A stretch of DNA of 64,000 nt from Rhyacophila brunnea. Lineage: Eukaryota; Arthropoda; Insecta; Trichoptera; Rhyacophilidae. The notes under the pieces were generated by a model that saw nothing but the letters and a program-made list of their open reading frames with translations, ran no database searches and was not told the DNA's origin. Position 1 is the stretch's first letter. Each line of letters starts with the position of its first letter. The DNA lies in NCBI GenBank assembly GCA_022495005.1, contig JAGYXB010001997.1, forward strand, positions 310,001 through 374,000. Direction: 5' to 3'. This document shows positions 45,556 through 58,778 of the stretch, piece by piece. The position numbers and the translations under genes were made by a program.

Positions 45556-45985
45556 AACCACTTCAATACATACATATGATAAACTACCCTTGATAGCCGC
45601 CGATAGCAGCGTTGTTTAGAATAGATGCGCAGGGGTTTTTTTTTGCTTTCATTTTATTTCTTTAGGCTCCACGAATCTTTGAACATATTATTATAACACA
45701 AATACTCGAAAATTAATTTATTGTGTATATCTTTCATCATTGTGAGAAGAGAATTTCCCAGATATAAAAAAATACATAATAATTTTACTATTACTTTCTA
45801 AAAAATAAGAGGTTTTATTGTTACCGTTAACTTGTATTTTTTCGATTAATTTACATTTAATAATTGGTCATTAATTCTGCAGCGTAGAGGTCACACACAT
45901 TAAAATAAAATATTATAACTTAGGTTTGCGCAATTGGTTTTATTACTTAATACTATGTCTTTTAGTACAGTCCTGTATGAAAATT
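45556..45985. other. AT-rich spacer
   Basis: Nothing recognised. Confidence 0.4.
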
Positions 45986-46420
45986 TTTCGTGCTGAAAAA
46001 TGTAATGTCGGGACCTTGCGATTGAAACCCGCGGTTGGAACAGCCGGCTGGAGCTATCCCCGCGAAAGGGCTTATGAATTTATGATACGTGAATTTGCGT
46101 ACGTGTGAATGTTTGCGTGTGGGCGTGAGTGTACGTGTGCATGCGCGGACGCGAGAGTGAGCGTGTACTTTTCCTCCTTCTTATTATTCTTCTTAACTAA
46201 GAGCCGTACTTTAAGACGTCCGTATTGATCGGCGTACATTTTACACGGCTATACACGTCCGTGTTGGTTTTAGGGGTGACCGTCCGAAGGGGTAGGGGGT
46301 GGCGACGGTGGCACGCGGTGAGGGTGGGGGGAACCTCGTTATAGAATTTTAATTTTCCCGCCCGACGTCGCCGGCGGTGTGTGCGTGCGTGTGTGTATAC
46401 ACGTGCGTGAGTCTGCACAC
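45986..46420. promoter_or_regulatory. GC-rich island 5 with GT/GC-rich tract
   Basis: It begins with GGTTGGAACAGCCGGCTGG, then a degenerate alternating purine-pyrimidine run (GTGTGCATGCGCGGACGCG and GTGTGCGTGCGTGTGTGTAT). Between them is GGCGACGGTGGCACGCGGTG. Such tracts can form Z-DNA. The overlapping ORFs on both strands (46,197-46,639) are translations of this repeat and are not called. Confidence 0.35.
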
Positions 46421-46639
46421 GCGTCTGTGTGCGTTGCGTTGTTTGCGACTGCTACGCGTGTGTTTGATTTTTCTGAAAAAGTCAGATGGATGATGATTGT
46501 TCCAGATATATTCCTCTGTGTCAGTGATACATGGCACACACGTAAAGATAAACGGAGAAATATATTAAGTGCCCCCCCATCCATTACCACAAAATATTTT
46601 AATAAAAAGCCACTAGGTATACTTATATTATACTCGTAA

Positions 46640-47104
46640 ATTAAAAAAATAAATAATTAAAGAAACAAGCTCGGAGGAGTAGGTACATATAATAAAATTA
46701 ATGATAGGTATAGTTATTGAAATAAAGTTTTTGTCTTATTATTATATTACTATAGCAAGCATTCATTACAATAATACATTACACTTTATTCGGACAAAAA
46801 AACTTTTAAAAAGTTTCAGGTTTATAATATAGGTACACGCTTTGATATCTCTTGTTGAATTTTGGGAGAGCAAAAAAGTAACTCACTTCAGAGTTTGCAA
46901 AGGTGGGTAAGTACTTACGAGGAATGTTTGTAATGCTTATGTTTCATTCAGTCACTGCCATGATTTAATTATGTTTATAGGAACAATAAACTACATTAAT
47001 TTAATAATAAAATAAATTAAATATGGAATAAATTTATGTGATACTTAATATGTTTAATGTAAAACTTTTTTTTTTCAATAAAAATATAGATAATATTTTT
47101 TCCG
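46640..47104. other. AT-rich spacer
   Basis: Nothing recognised. Confidence 0.4.
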
Positions 47105-47338
47105 ACCATGTCCGATCCAAATATGATCATAATGGGCCTTCACAAAGTGGAAGTTTGTATTAATAGATTTATGTTTTTACGAGAAATGGATGTCAGCCAC
47201 TTGTTCAACCTATTGAGTCCATACCATGATTCAAACACAAATTGAAAAACAATATGTGTATTTGCCAGACCCAGGATTCGAACCTGGGACCAACGACGCT
47301 ATAGACCGACGCTGAAGCTACGCGGCCATCGTGGGTGT
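47105..47338 (-). repeat. SINE family I, near-complete copy
   Basis: Minus strand. The tRNA-like head includes the reverse complement of the B box in CAGGATTCGAACCTGGGACC and ends GCGGCCATCGTGG. The body and tail match 62,098-62,330. Confidence 0.85.
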
Positions 47339-47387
47339 CAGATAATATTTGTCTCTCAATAACTTTTAAAAGTTACATAGTTTGAAG

Positions 47388-47518
47388 ACACCTCTGGGAA
47401 ATACGTAACAAGAAAAAATCTTTTTGAATAAAATACGACAACCAGCACGATTCGGACCTGCGCCCCCTGGGATTTCCGTCCATGTGTCTCCGATAACTAA
47501 GCTATACGTGGCCTATTT
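47388..47518 (-). repeat. SINE family II, copy 3
   Basis: Minus strand. The head near 47,445-47,518 (GATTCGGACCTGCGCCCCC is its complement) and body AAAAAGATTTTTTCTTG are present. It lies 50 bp from a family I copy. Confidence 0.7.
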
Positions 47519-48342
47519 AATTGCGACAAAGTTAACTAGTGGTTTTTTACAACACTCTCTGAAGCGCTTTCTAAACAATTGTCGTGTTTTCTAATTATGT
47601 AAGTATGTTCAATGAAGAATGTTACATTCTTAAATATTATAAATGATTTGTTGAATAATAGTTTTAATTTGTAATAATTAATGCACATCATAATTTATAT
47701 AAATAGCTTAAAACACAACGATACAGAATGGTGTTTTCCCTCATTTTGTTTATTTTTACATTTGAAATTTCGTATATTATACGTATGGGAAACATATTTT
47801 TTAGAATATTTCACACACAATGATATAGAGTACTGGATTATTACTACCTGTCATAAATACTTACGATTTTTTGAATAGGAAAATTCCATAATAAAATTAA
47901 TTTGTTAACATACTTGCATTCTTCCAGATTTTGTATTCTTGAAGATCATCAAACCAAAGCAGTGCAATACCAAAATGCACCAACAGGTAAGGTATATGCA
48001 AAGGGGTGGGTGGGACATAGAAAATTATTAAACTTTGAGAAACACTTCTCTAGAGTGATGTAATTAAATTACTGATGACAGCAATCTTTGGCAGAAAATA
48101 AGATTTTTTTAAAAATAGAAAACATTTGCATAATAAATTGAAATTAATTAGTAGGTACTTTATTTTATGGTGTGAACTGTAAATTCTTGATAGAAATGCA
48201 TTGTATTTTATAGTAAGTACAAATGGATTCTGGAACTGGATTGACCAGTTGACACAGTCTGTTTAAACCGGTCCTGACTAATATTAAAATAACTGGAGTT
48301 AGAAATACAATTTGGTATTTTATTTTAATCAACGAAATTAAT

Positions 48343-48475
48343 CTTCTTCTTCGTGTGTGATACTACAGCCCTCAAGCAGACTCCACTCTAACCAATCTTC
48401 CATTATCGTTTTTATAACGTTTAAAAGTCTCTTTGTGTTCTATCAGCCATTAAATCCGTGGTCTTCCCATACTTC
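48343..48475 (-). pseudogene. C-terminal end of a second LINE type
   Basis: The minus strand reads MGRPRI, then WLIEHKETFKTL, then RAVVSHTKKKI, broken by stops. GRPR.RW ... DL.TL ... WR.VV is the usual C-terminal signature of jockey/CR1/RTE-like LINE proteins. It ends in an AAGAAGAAG tail. Confidence 0.55.
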
Positions 48476-48498
48476 CTTTTCCTTTTGGATCATCAAAC

Positions 48499-48756
48499 GT
48501 GATGGACTTTGTCGGTAAAATTAACAGCAATGTGAACACATGTTGTTCACATTGCTGCATTGAACATCAATATGTGTCACGTGGAAGGCTCATAGCAGAA
48601 GAAGAAGAAGATTTTAATCCATTTGACGACGGCATGCTCATCGACGAGCTTGTAGAGGTCTTGATTAAACCACCGTCACTAGCTGTCACCTTCGTAGATG
48701 TGGACCAAAAATCTTTCGCAAGACTGAAAATACTAAATACTGTTAGAAAATATTGA
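48499..48756 (+). other. Unassigned ORF, 85 codons
   Basis: The N-terminal third is encoded by the hairpin. The rest has EEEEDFNPFDDGMLIDE and LIKPPSLAVTFVDVD. A GAAGAAGAAGAAG run (LINE/SINE tail type) supplies the Glu run. It could be part of a LINE or a chance frame. No splice context is recognised. Confidence 0.2.
48525..48557. repeat. Perfect hairpin, 14-bp arms
   Basis: CAGCAATGTGAACA, five bases, then its exact reverse complement. It lies within the head of a plus-strand 85-codon ORF (48,499-48,756) that I cannot assign. Confidence 0.75.
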
Positions 48757-49009
48757 ATATTTTACTACGAAAAAATCAATATGCAGTGTTTTGAAATGAA
48801 TATACTACATTGATTAATATTATACGCCATCACATATTTCGATACCTACAATTATTTTTCAAGTAATCAGAACGAGTAAATTTCGATGAAGTTTCAGAGC
48901 AAATAGTACAGAGATTGCTTAACTTTTAATTAAATTGACGATTATTACTTTACTGTAATGGTAAATGTATGTATAAAATTTTATATGATAAGAAATATAA
49001 TATTATATA

Positions 49010-50706
49010 TCTGTATGCGAGAGGTAAATTACGGTAACTCCTAATTTGGCGAGAATTAGTTATCATTTTGTTATAACACCGTAGTTTTTCTTATCAAGTA
49101 TTAAAAAGCAGCATAATGAATGTCTGAAATTGCATTTGATAAAGATTTACTTTATCGCATCATTGTAATTATCGATCTAAATGTCTAGAATGAAATTATG
49201 CATCTTTATCGCTCATTGTTTCAAACCTTCTTTCTAACGGATAATGTTTTATATCCACTTTGTTATCAAACTAAATATCTGAGAACGACATGCGTAATAT
49301 TACTAAAGTTTGTTTTATATAGAATAAAAATAGCTTTTCAAATTAGTATTAATTTAACCTTAAAGAAGGAAGCATCGACTGCATTCAATCACTCTATCAA
49401 ATCAGTCTGTTAACAAGTTATTGTCCATAACATAATCTATTATATATATTACATTCTAATAAAGCTAGTTTACATATATAAAAAAAACTGTTTATATGAA
49501 ATTGATCCCGTCGTTCCATCACGATTGTGTTAAAATTAAATTGTTCGGCTTCTATAACACGATATATAACAATCTCTTGTGACGTATTTAATAATAAAGA
49601 CAATTTATATAATATTTTTGGAGGTAAACTGTATTAACCCCATTTTGATCAAACAAATTATAACTAGAAAGAACATAAATAAATATTTTTATATTAAATA
49701 ATTATAACATACATAGAACTTTTTATATAGGTACAACGTTTTTAAATTCTGTTGAACCATATTAACTTGACTTGACTAGCTTAAACGAACAAAAAATTTG
49801 TACTTGACATATTGTCAAATTGATTTCCATAAAAACGCACGTATATATTAATAATTTAGTTGCTAGGACCCCAAACCCCTAGCAACCAATAATGGTGACG
49901 AAATAACTTTTCATACAAAACAGAATTAACTGAAAATGAATTCAATTCTACTTAAAGATGGCTAAAAGTATTAAAAGAATGCATTGGCATCGTGTTCTGA
50001 TATATTCTAAAAGTTTCAAATGTCTAGCTAGTCGGGAAGTTAGTTAAAAATCGATTGCAAGATTTATACCGGACAAAGAACCACCGAACAAATAAGAATA
50101 CGAGCTAAGAAAAACGTTGTAAAATCATATAATTCTTATCAATAAAAAAATACCGTGAAGTCTCAGCTAATGCTTATTTAGCTGTACACGTCTTATAAAA
50201 TGTCATTACATTTATATAAAATTAATGATTACATAAACAAAAATATATCATTCATAATACATAGACAATTTATTACATGTTAGCTTCAACCGTGTATTAT
50301 TATAATTTATACGTCTTGCAAGTTATATTCTGACATAAATATTATTTGGAAACACAAAAATACTTTGATGTTTGGCTGAGTTATAAATATTTTAAGATGA
50401 AGGGGTAATTGATAATTTTTACTTCTGAAATTTTCAAGGCGCCTTCGTCTTTGATCATTATAAAGAAGACATTGCCAAACAATGTGATTTGTATTTTCAT
50501 TTTCGTTTTTTTATTGACATTTAGAAATTTCTTCATTGACATTATATCTAGGTGAGCTAGATATGCTGAAAGATGGCACTGCTTATTTCTGCAGTGATAA
50601 TTTGTTATAATTGATACCAGATATTTAATGCGTAAAGCATCACTATTTTGGCTGTCCTATAAGGTTGTCAATATGCACTTACCGTAGTTTACCTCTCAAA
50701 TACAGA
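49010..50706. mobile_element. TA-flanked element (Tc1/mariner/pogo type), 1.7 kb, non-coding
   Basis: The ends TCTGTATGCGAGAGGTAAAT and (reversed) TCTGTATTTGAGAGGTAAAC match at 25 of 28 positions, running on to TACGGTAA. TA lies outside both (49,008-49,009 and 50,707-50,708). Internal ORFs are short and show no transposase motif. It is probably a non-autonomous derivative or deeply decayed. Confidence 0.75.
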
Positions 50707-50708
50707 TA

Positions 50709-53700
50709 GTATGATAAATGTTTATACATTAAAATAATATGTAACTGTGCGATATAACGGGCCAAACTTTAACATAGTCCCAATAAATCAGTTTGGAATA
50801 CATTTCACAATAAGTTTGATTCAAACGTAAGCTTATGTAGATATGAAACCACACGCCTCAACAGCGAGAGAAAAAACTTTCTTTTGTAATTAAATAAGTT
50901 GAAATGTCACATACCAACCCAGTGCTGTAGACTCTGAAAGTTTTCAAAAGTTTTTTCTCTCATACAAATGCGCCTAGGCAATAACTTCATCATTACGCCA
51001 CTCAATGTATTTGAACATCTGCATATAAATAATGATATTATTCTCTCGCTTATGCAAACAATTCTAACTAAAAGACACTGTAGCTGTTGACATAAAAGTT
51101 TGTGATAAAATTAAAAAAAATGTTAATGAGCTTATTCACTCAAGCTTATTTAAAAGTTTGTGGAGCTTATGACTGGACTTTTACTGTAATATTATTGGTA
51201 ACTCAATTTGAAATTGAAAAATAAATAAATCTTATAGTGTATGTGTATAATAATTATACGGAAAGCTAAAATTTTGTAGAAATAAAACGATATTTAAACC
51301 TACGTGAAATATTGATCAATATATTAGATTAAATATTATTAATACATTACCCTAAATAAAGATGTGATGCAAAACGATAATATATAAATCATATTAAATT
51401 CTACAGTCGATAGCTGTTTCGGTTGTAACACCATTATCAAGAATACGAAATAAACGACTCGTCTACGCTGAAATATAAAACTTCCAGAATGAGACGCCAT
51501 GATTTCTATTCCTGGTATATTCGTAATAACGTACTATAGCAAATGAATGCACTAGAAATAATTAGATTTTAATAGGTCGATATGATAAAATTATTAGGTA
51601 TATTGCACTTTTATAAAATATTAAAATAAAATTAAAATTTTCCAACATATTATTTTATTTTTCCACTACCAAATAGGAAGTCGCATACCAAATAACATTT
51701 GCTCTCATAGGGAGCAGTACCGGATAACAGCTAGTAATTGATAATATTATGATATTATGTTCAATAACTTTAGGTAACTTTTAGCCAACAGTTCAGATTT
51801 GACACGCTGTTGTTTCTTTATAAATACGTACTTATATTATCATTATATTTAAAATTTGAATAAACATTGTATACCAGAGTGTAAGTACATACGTCAAAGT
51901 TACCCGAAATAATACATATTAATAAATATTACTTAGGTAAAAGTTCTTATTTGCAATTCGTTATTAGATTCGTGTGAAATGTGTGTGCTTAAAATGTCTG
52001 TACTAATTCTCTGTCAGCGTTTATCACTGAATAAGCACTAACTGATACCCGCTGATGGCCTGTGAAAAATGTATATAAAAATAATTAAGTACTATTTTTG
52101 CGATCGATTTGTATGTCATGGATTTTGCTGACAATGCTTGTTCTCACATGACTCGTTGATCGCCAGAGATAGTTGTTTTTTTTTTTTAATATTGAATTAT
52201 GTTATTAGTGAATTAGAGAGCATTGTCTACTCTACTCTTCTCGGTCATGTACGCAGTCATCCCCGTTAATCCAGTACCGATAATTTTCTCACGTTGTCAA
52301 CACAAACATAAATTAATATAAATCTGAAACTAAAATTCAACCTAGGACTTAATCGTTCATGAAAAAAAAAACGTTAGACTGGTGTATTTACCATATTCTT
52401 ATTTACTGAATTTTAGTTATACATCAATGCCATTCGTATTATTATTGGTCATGGTAATAATATCTATGCGTGATCATCAGAATATTTAAAAATATTTACC
52501 TTTATTCCACGGTGTCAGCGAAGATGTAATTGAAGGTAAGATATTGCGCAGTGGAGTGGTGTGAGGACGCGTGACGCAAATCTGGCGACATATTGTGTTC
52601 GGTTTACTGGTTACCAACTCTTGTTTATGTAAGAAGAAATGCCACATACAGAAACTTCTTATACGTGTATACTCTGTTCAGACGGCAAGTTGATTTAAAA
52701 GTATTTAAATAATACATTGAACATTTACATTTGTATGGAAAATATAGGAGAAAGAGATAGATGAATATAAAATAATGTAAAGTCATTTAATTAATGTTGC
52801 AGACAATTGATAGTATAGAAATAAATGTCACTTTTTGAGATATTGATTTTATTAAATATATACCGACAAAAATATGAAAAGATTATGTTCACGCATATTA
52901 TATTTTAATGACGTCATATAATATTAAAGCATGATACAAAAACTTTCCGTGATAAGGAAGGTTTACTTACATATTATTATTGTGTACTTTCAAACCGCAC
53001 CAAAGATAATAATATAATTTATTATTATAAAGAATTTTCTTCCTTCAAAATACAGACACTATCAATATCCAACAGTATACGATACTATTCTAACTTAAAG
53101 TTTTAAGCCTACTATTTTTACAATTATCATCAATATTTTTTCAGATCTTTGTCTTCACAATATTTTTAAGATCGCTGGTAAAAATTTACTTGGATAATAT
53201 AATATAATTGAATATGTTAAAATCATTGAGACCAGAAAAGCTACTACTTGGAATTTTTGGGTTCATTTAAGTTTTTTCAGCTTAAGTTTCACCGTTGTGA
53301 TGGGTTTTTATTTGTTGTATATTTATATGTTCAGCACAAACACATACGCTACAGGTCTGATGTAATAAAAAGTTTGGGACGTGGCATTGAACCTAAAGCA
53401 ATGGTGAGATCTCGTATTTGTCTTATTCTCCGATGATGCAAGGTGAACCGGTGTATAACGCAATATGTACTTATTATAATTGTTTAATTTATAGATTTTT
53501 ATTAATAATCTAGTTTTATATGTCATCCATCATTGTGTTATATTTGAAGTGTGTTTAATTCTTTTATTTTACTTAATTATGTGATCGTAATTGAATTGAT
53601 TCAATTAGAAAAGATTTCTCTAAAATGATTTATTTATGATTTTAGTCAAAGATCTTGAACATAACCTAGTTTTTAATAGACGAAAGGTTTCTTCAACGTC

Positions 53701-54151
53701 TCTAATTTTATTTAATTTTCGAAAAAAAAATGATTACATACTTACTGATTTTTTTTAACACACATAACATACCTGAACGTAGTAGAATCGTCGTGAAATG
53801 CTTATCAGTTGGCAAGCGGTACGCCGCTTCGATATTATTGGTTGTGTAAGACGGGGAAGTGAAAATGTGCCTCAATGTTTCCACACCTCCCCTCAACCCT
53901 TCCATAAGATGCTGTTAGCGATATGTCTCGTGTCATGATACCATTGCTGTACCCTAAAATGACTATCAAGCGGTTCTCAGCCAGCATAAACACATTCAAA
54001 TTGTGTTCTCTTTTTGTCGTAACATCATCAAATACATATTGTAATTAGTACCATATTTAAATTAGTAAGAAGTACTATTTAAGAAGTGTTATTATATACG
54101 GGGACGAAATCATGACCCTCACTAAGCAATCTTATCATACATCATAATTGA
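50709..54151. other. AT-rich spacer, about 3.4 kb
   Basis: Short ORFs only (53,248-53,436 and 53,905-53,708 among them), none recognisable. GC-richer scraps near 52,500-52,620 have no frame or repeat partner in this window. Confidence 0.35.
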
Positions 54152-54169
54152 CCCAGAGAGGCGGGTCTA

Positions 54170-54809
54170 GGACGATTTGGCACCGCGAACTGGCCTCCGC
54201 CGATTGGCCTACGGTTATTGGCCACCGGTACAATCGGACACCGACCCAATTGGCCTCCGGGACGATCGGACGCCGGTACAATCGGGCGCCGGCCTAATTT
54301 GACACCGGCCCAACTGGCCGCCGGGAGATTGGACGCCGCACGGCTGAATAAAATGCGCAAAGGAAAAGACCTACGTAACTACTTGGTAGATAAAGTAGAC
54401 GCGACACTTTAATATGCTTCTATCTACTTAGTGGTTGTACCTAATATATTTTGCGCTTAACGTATTTTTATTATGATTAATAATAATTATTACTTATGCT
54501 TTATGCTGTTTATAAAAAGAAAAGAATTCTTTCCTCGTCAGAACTTAAAGATGTGCATAATTAAGTGGTTTATTGTGTTTACCTATCTATTCATATTAAA
54601 AAAAAAATATTAATAATGAATTGGTTGGTTAAAATAATATCTTTCGGCGTTTTTTCGATTTCATGTTATTATAATTGTACTTTATATGTGTACATAATCC
54701 GTAAATAAGTATTTTGAAGATTATGAAATTACAAACAATATAAGTAGGTAAACTACTTGAAAGGTACCTACATATTACATTATATATTATGTTGACAAAG
54801 CGAATTTGT
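54170..54809 (+). repeat. Left inverted arm of the foldback-like element
   Basis: Outer part: minisatellite. Then GGCTGAATAAAATGCGCAAA, GAAAAGACCTACGTAAC, TATCTACTTAGTGGTTGTAC and AAGAATTCTTTCCTCGTCAG, to GTTGACAAAGCGAATTTGTA. All are found reversed in the right arm in the same order. A short frame through the array and its edge (KMRKGKDLRN, VDKVDATL or VEKVDATL) is conserved but tiny. Confidence 0.85.
54187..54342 (+). repeat. GC-rich minisatellite, 15-16 bp unit, left arm
   Basis: About ten degenerate units of the type CGGACGCCGGTACAAT (variants ATCGGGCGCCGGCCTA, CAACTGGCCGCCGGGAG). It has about two units more than the right arm. Confidence 0.8.
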
Positions 54810-56182
54810 AACTTTATTGGAAGTTTTAGTCATTTAAACACGATTTTGAATACTGGATAAGTGAATCCTCCCAAGTAATCGTTTTATACCTTATTATATT
54901 AAAGGTTACCCAGTTTGGGGGTATCCATAATTTTACAAATAACATGTTTTTATTTGATGTAAAGTTAAAAATCCATACCTACCCAATAATTAGTTAATGG
55001 ATACCTACAGTTTTTTTAAATTGTTTTATTTATAAAAAAATTGACAATTAGGTACCTTTTTATTGTTAAAGGTTTTCAAATTAACTTTCGCACAGAATTC
55101 TTAAATCATTGGTTTTGTATGGCAATTTATTATATAATATAATTCATATTATTTATTGTATCTAATACCTCATAAGTAATGTATTTATATTCTTATAAAT
55201 ATATAGGTTATTAAGTAATAGGCCTATTTGGAGTTATACAAAAACTATCGGACATATTCAGACATTTTGTAGTTGTGAAAGAGTCCATTTTAATACGCAA
55301 TTGGATTTCTACAACCATAATCCTGTATATTTTTTAAATACGGTTATCAGCACCTTTAAATGATTGTATTTCTGAGGCTTTTCCTTGTTCATTTCATTAG
55401 AATCTACTAAATAAATAATATCTATACCTCAGAGGCAGACGGCGGCAACTGCCATATTCTCATTTTTTTTCAAAGAGCAAAAAACAATTTATATTTTTGA
55501 TGGATGCCTACAACTAATAAGAACTAAAAACATAAACAAAAGGCGATCATCTTTTCGGTAAATTTAATTCATTAAAGCACTGTTAGAATATTTAAAAAAA
55601 ATTAAACGTTTAATTAAATTTAGAATATAAACTAAATTATTATTAAAATGAGCAGTAATGATTAGCATCATATTGCCTCTTACGCGAAAATAGCCCATCA
55701 TTCCGACACATTGTCTTGATCCCAAAGTCAACCGACAAGAACTTGGCAATCATTTAGTTAGATAGTCACGAAGATTGACTGTAGGACATTTTTATCAATT
55801 ATTAAAAATGGTTTCATCTTAATTATTCTGTCAAAAACTCATTTCTGAAAAAAATGGAGTTGCATTAATCTGCTTCCGAAGAACAGGAATAACGTTGTGG
55901 AATTTATATTCAATCGTGAATTTACCATAAATGTCACAAATTTATGTAAGTAATATTACACTGACACTGCCACAATGATCAAAGAAAATGTCTATGGCGA
56001 GGATTATACATTTTTTTATTTTACCATTTTTAGTTGTTATGAAAATCTGCCCCGAAAATATACTCCGAAATTATGGTCTATGTATACAAAGGTAAATAAT
56101 CATTAGGTATTTTTTAAACATCTCAAAATACTATTACTAAGTCGATAATGCAAAAGTTAAAAGCATTAACCCTACAGAATGC
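54810..56182. other. Interior of the foldback-like element, left part
   Basis: AT-rich. A 61-codon minus-strand ORF (55,749-55,564) is not recognised. No transposase motif. Confidence 0.35.
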
Positions 56183-56190
56183 ACCTAGAT

Positions 56191-56859
56191 CAGTGATGGC
56201 GAGCCTGTGACACTAGTGTCACGCGAGATAATTTTTCATGGCACGCGAATGTTTTATTTTAAAAAGAGAAAAAACCTACAATAATTTAATAATATACAAG
56301 AAAGTTTTGCAAATAAATTAATGTTCCTATAAGTAGGTATATAATATTAAAAAATGATAACGACAGAGCAATGCGTGTTTTCTTCGGTGTTTAATATTAT
56401 TTTTACCAATCGACGAAAGTCAGGCAAAAATGACAGATTAAAAATAAAAATATTCAACCAACAATGATGACAACTTGATGAAATTTATCGGCAGTCATTC
56501 AAATATAAATAGCTGCTTATTATTTTACCTCAAACATAATCGCTAAAAACGGAAAACCGCTTAGTGATAGGGAATATTATAATAATATGAAAGAAGCGTT
56601 GCTAAAATGCTTCCACGATCTCCTTGAAATTTTGAAAACAAGGAAAAAATTATTCAACAAATAAAAAATTAGCTTTCGGCTAGAAACACGGTGAAAATAT
56701 AATTCGAGAACTTAATTATAATCTTTAAACTTTTTCAATAGCATTCTTAAAAACTGGTTTTCATCTTTTTCTCATGAAAAACTGCTCGGTGTGTCAGACA
56801 GTCGAAAAATTATAATAGGGAAATTTGGCCAGCGTACGTAAAAAGGTTCGCCAACCCTG
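56191..56859. mobile_element. hAT-like element, 669 bp, copy 2, nested in the foldback-like element
   Basis: The ends CAGTGATGGCGAGCCT and (reversed) CAGGGTTGGCGAACCT match at 13 of 16. The flanks ACCTAGAT and ATAGAGAT agree only partly as an 8-bp duplication. It shares GGCACGCGAATGTTTTAT, AAAAACTGCTCGG and AGCGTACGTAAAAAGGTTCG with 41,768-42,375. Confidence 0.8.
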
Positions 56860-57984
56860 ATAGAGATAATACTATTAAACCTATTTTTCTCCAAAAAAGG
56901 GGTTTTCAAACTTCGTTCACTCCTATAATTCTGTTTAATATAATATTTCTTTTATTGTGTTAACTATCAATTCATGGTAGATATGAATTGTATTATTGAT
57001 TTAATTTAATAAAACGCAATTTTTTATCGTACTGACTAGACTAGCCACTGGGTGGACGAAACCGGTCGCAGTTATAAAAATTCATCTGATTGGGTCATTT
57101 ATATATTTAATATACATATTAAATTCTGTTCATTTCTACATATTAAGTCATAATTTGTGTTATGCTAATAATTATTTAATTTATAAATACGTGCTGCAAT
57201 ATAATCAGTTAATGTCGATTTATTGATTTATTTTCTTCCAAACTCAATAATTACCCGGTATAACCTAACTAAAAAAATACGACATCTAACAGGATTTGCG
57301 CCCAGACGCGTTATTGGCAATCGGCTTTTGTATTTTAAATCAAAATAGGTATTGAATTATCGATTTCGGGATCACTACAGTGTTTTATATTATATTTTGC
57401 TGATATTTTTGTTTGGCTAGGTATATTGAATCTGGACGAATCCACTGGATGGCCCTGCCCTTAGACTATTAGCCGATGAGTTAGGCATTTTCCGAAATTC
57501 TTGTCCTATTAAAAATATTTTAACGCTATTATAATATTTTGTATGATTCTCATGAAAATTACCAATCATTTTTAACCCCTGACTAATGATGTAGTTAGAT
57601 TAGATTATTTTTAAATACCTGGGGCCTTAGCGCGTACCCAGGTATTTCCACAGGTAAATTAAAAATAATTCCCTATCACAAACATCGGCTTCCTAGTGAT
57701 TTATATAATAGGTATTATATATTTCGACGTAGTTACACAAAAAAATACAACTCGTAAAAAATAAATAAAATAAAATCGAGTTGGCTTGAAAAACAGCCTT
57801 GGTCAGGTGACAGGTGGTGGTATTGACTTTTGTTGTCAAAGAGGATATATAATTATTAAGTTTACACTGTTACTTATTACTATTTTGTTATACTATTTTT
57901 GTTATATTAGGTATACGTATTCATATTCCGACAGTGAATTTTGACCGTTTTGACATTTTCATTTTTTGTGACATTTTCTTCAGA
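56860..57984. other. Interior of the foldback-like element, AT-rich
   Basis: Nothing recognised. Confidence 0.35.
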
Positions 57985-58385
57985 AATAAATATTTATCTT
58001 CATCTTCTTACTGTGCCGTCCCTTAGCGGAGGTCGGACACCATCAAAGTAATATTGGCTTTGTCGTCTGCTACCTGGAATAGTTCAGTGGAGCTGCACTC
58101 ATACTAATCACGGAGGTTTTTAAGCCACGAAATGCGGCGCCGTCCTCTGCTACGCTTACCATTAATCTTTCCTTGAATGACAAGTTGGGGAATACTGTAC
58201 TTTTGTCCTCTCATAATGTAGCCGAGGTACTGTAGTTTCCTGGTTTTGATACTACGTAGAACTTCGTGGTCCTTCCCTATTTGAGTAAGAACTTCAACAT
58301 TTGTCACCCGGTCAGTCCAAGAAATTTTGAGGATGCGTCTATACAGCCACATCTCGAAAGCTTCAAGTCTCCGTGACATCTCTTA
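57985..58385 (-). pseudogene. 5'-truncated RTE-type LINE, C-terminal part of the reverse transcriptase protein
   Basis: The minus-strand frame 58,379-58,104 (91 codons) reads RRLEAFEMWLYRRILKISW, DRVTNVEVLTQIGKD, RKLQYLGYIMRG and GKRSRGRRRISWLKNLRD. This is the highly characteristic C-terminus of RTE/related insect LINE proteins. The 3' region (SSTELFQVADDKA in another frame) and an AAGAAGATGAAG tail follow to 57,985. Upstream RT and endonuclease are absent, the usual result of incomplete target-primed reverse transcription. Confidence 0.85.
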
Positions 58386-58778
58386 GTATAGCGTCTATAA
58401 TAATGTTTATAATAATGTATTAATGTTAGCTATACTATCTATCTTTCAACAAAAATATGTATTGATGAAATACACATTTAAATTAAAGGTGAAATTTTTA
58501 ACATATGAACATTTCGACTTAAATTAATATCTACTTCACTCTACTCCAGTTATTTTTAAAATAATGTAAAAAAATATACCACACTATGAAAAAATATTCA
58601 TTTACCTATGCACCATGCTGAATTTTTTAAGTCAACTTTTCTTGAAATTCATCTAATGTGAGTTAGCGCGTTTTTTATAAAATACGTTTAGTAATAAAAA
58701 TGGAATAAGCAATTTTAAGTCGAAGATACCTACTACCTATTTCAAACGATGGTGTATTAATAATAATATACACCTACA
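58386..58778. other. Interior of the foldback-like element, right part
   Basis: AT-rich; nothing recognised. Confidence 0.35.

Noticed and set aside
46197..46639. Overlapping ORFs on both strands with repeated His-Thr or Cys-Val patterns
   Set aside because: They are translations of the GT/CA tract.
48499..48756. New gene with an acidic EEEEDFNPFDDG motif
   Set aside because: Its start is a hairpin and its Glu run is a GAAGAAG tail-like repeat; no homologue or splice context.
54142..54412. Proline/arginine-rich proteins on both strands
   Set aside because: They are translations of the GC-rich minisatellite. The same frames recur in the inverted arm only because the DNA is repeated.
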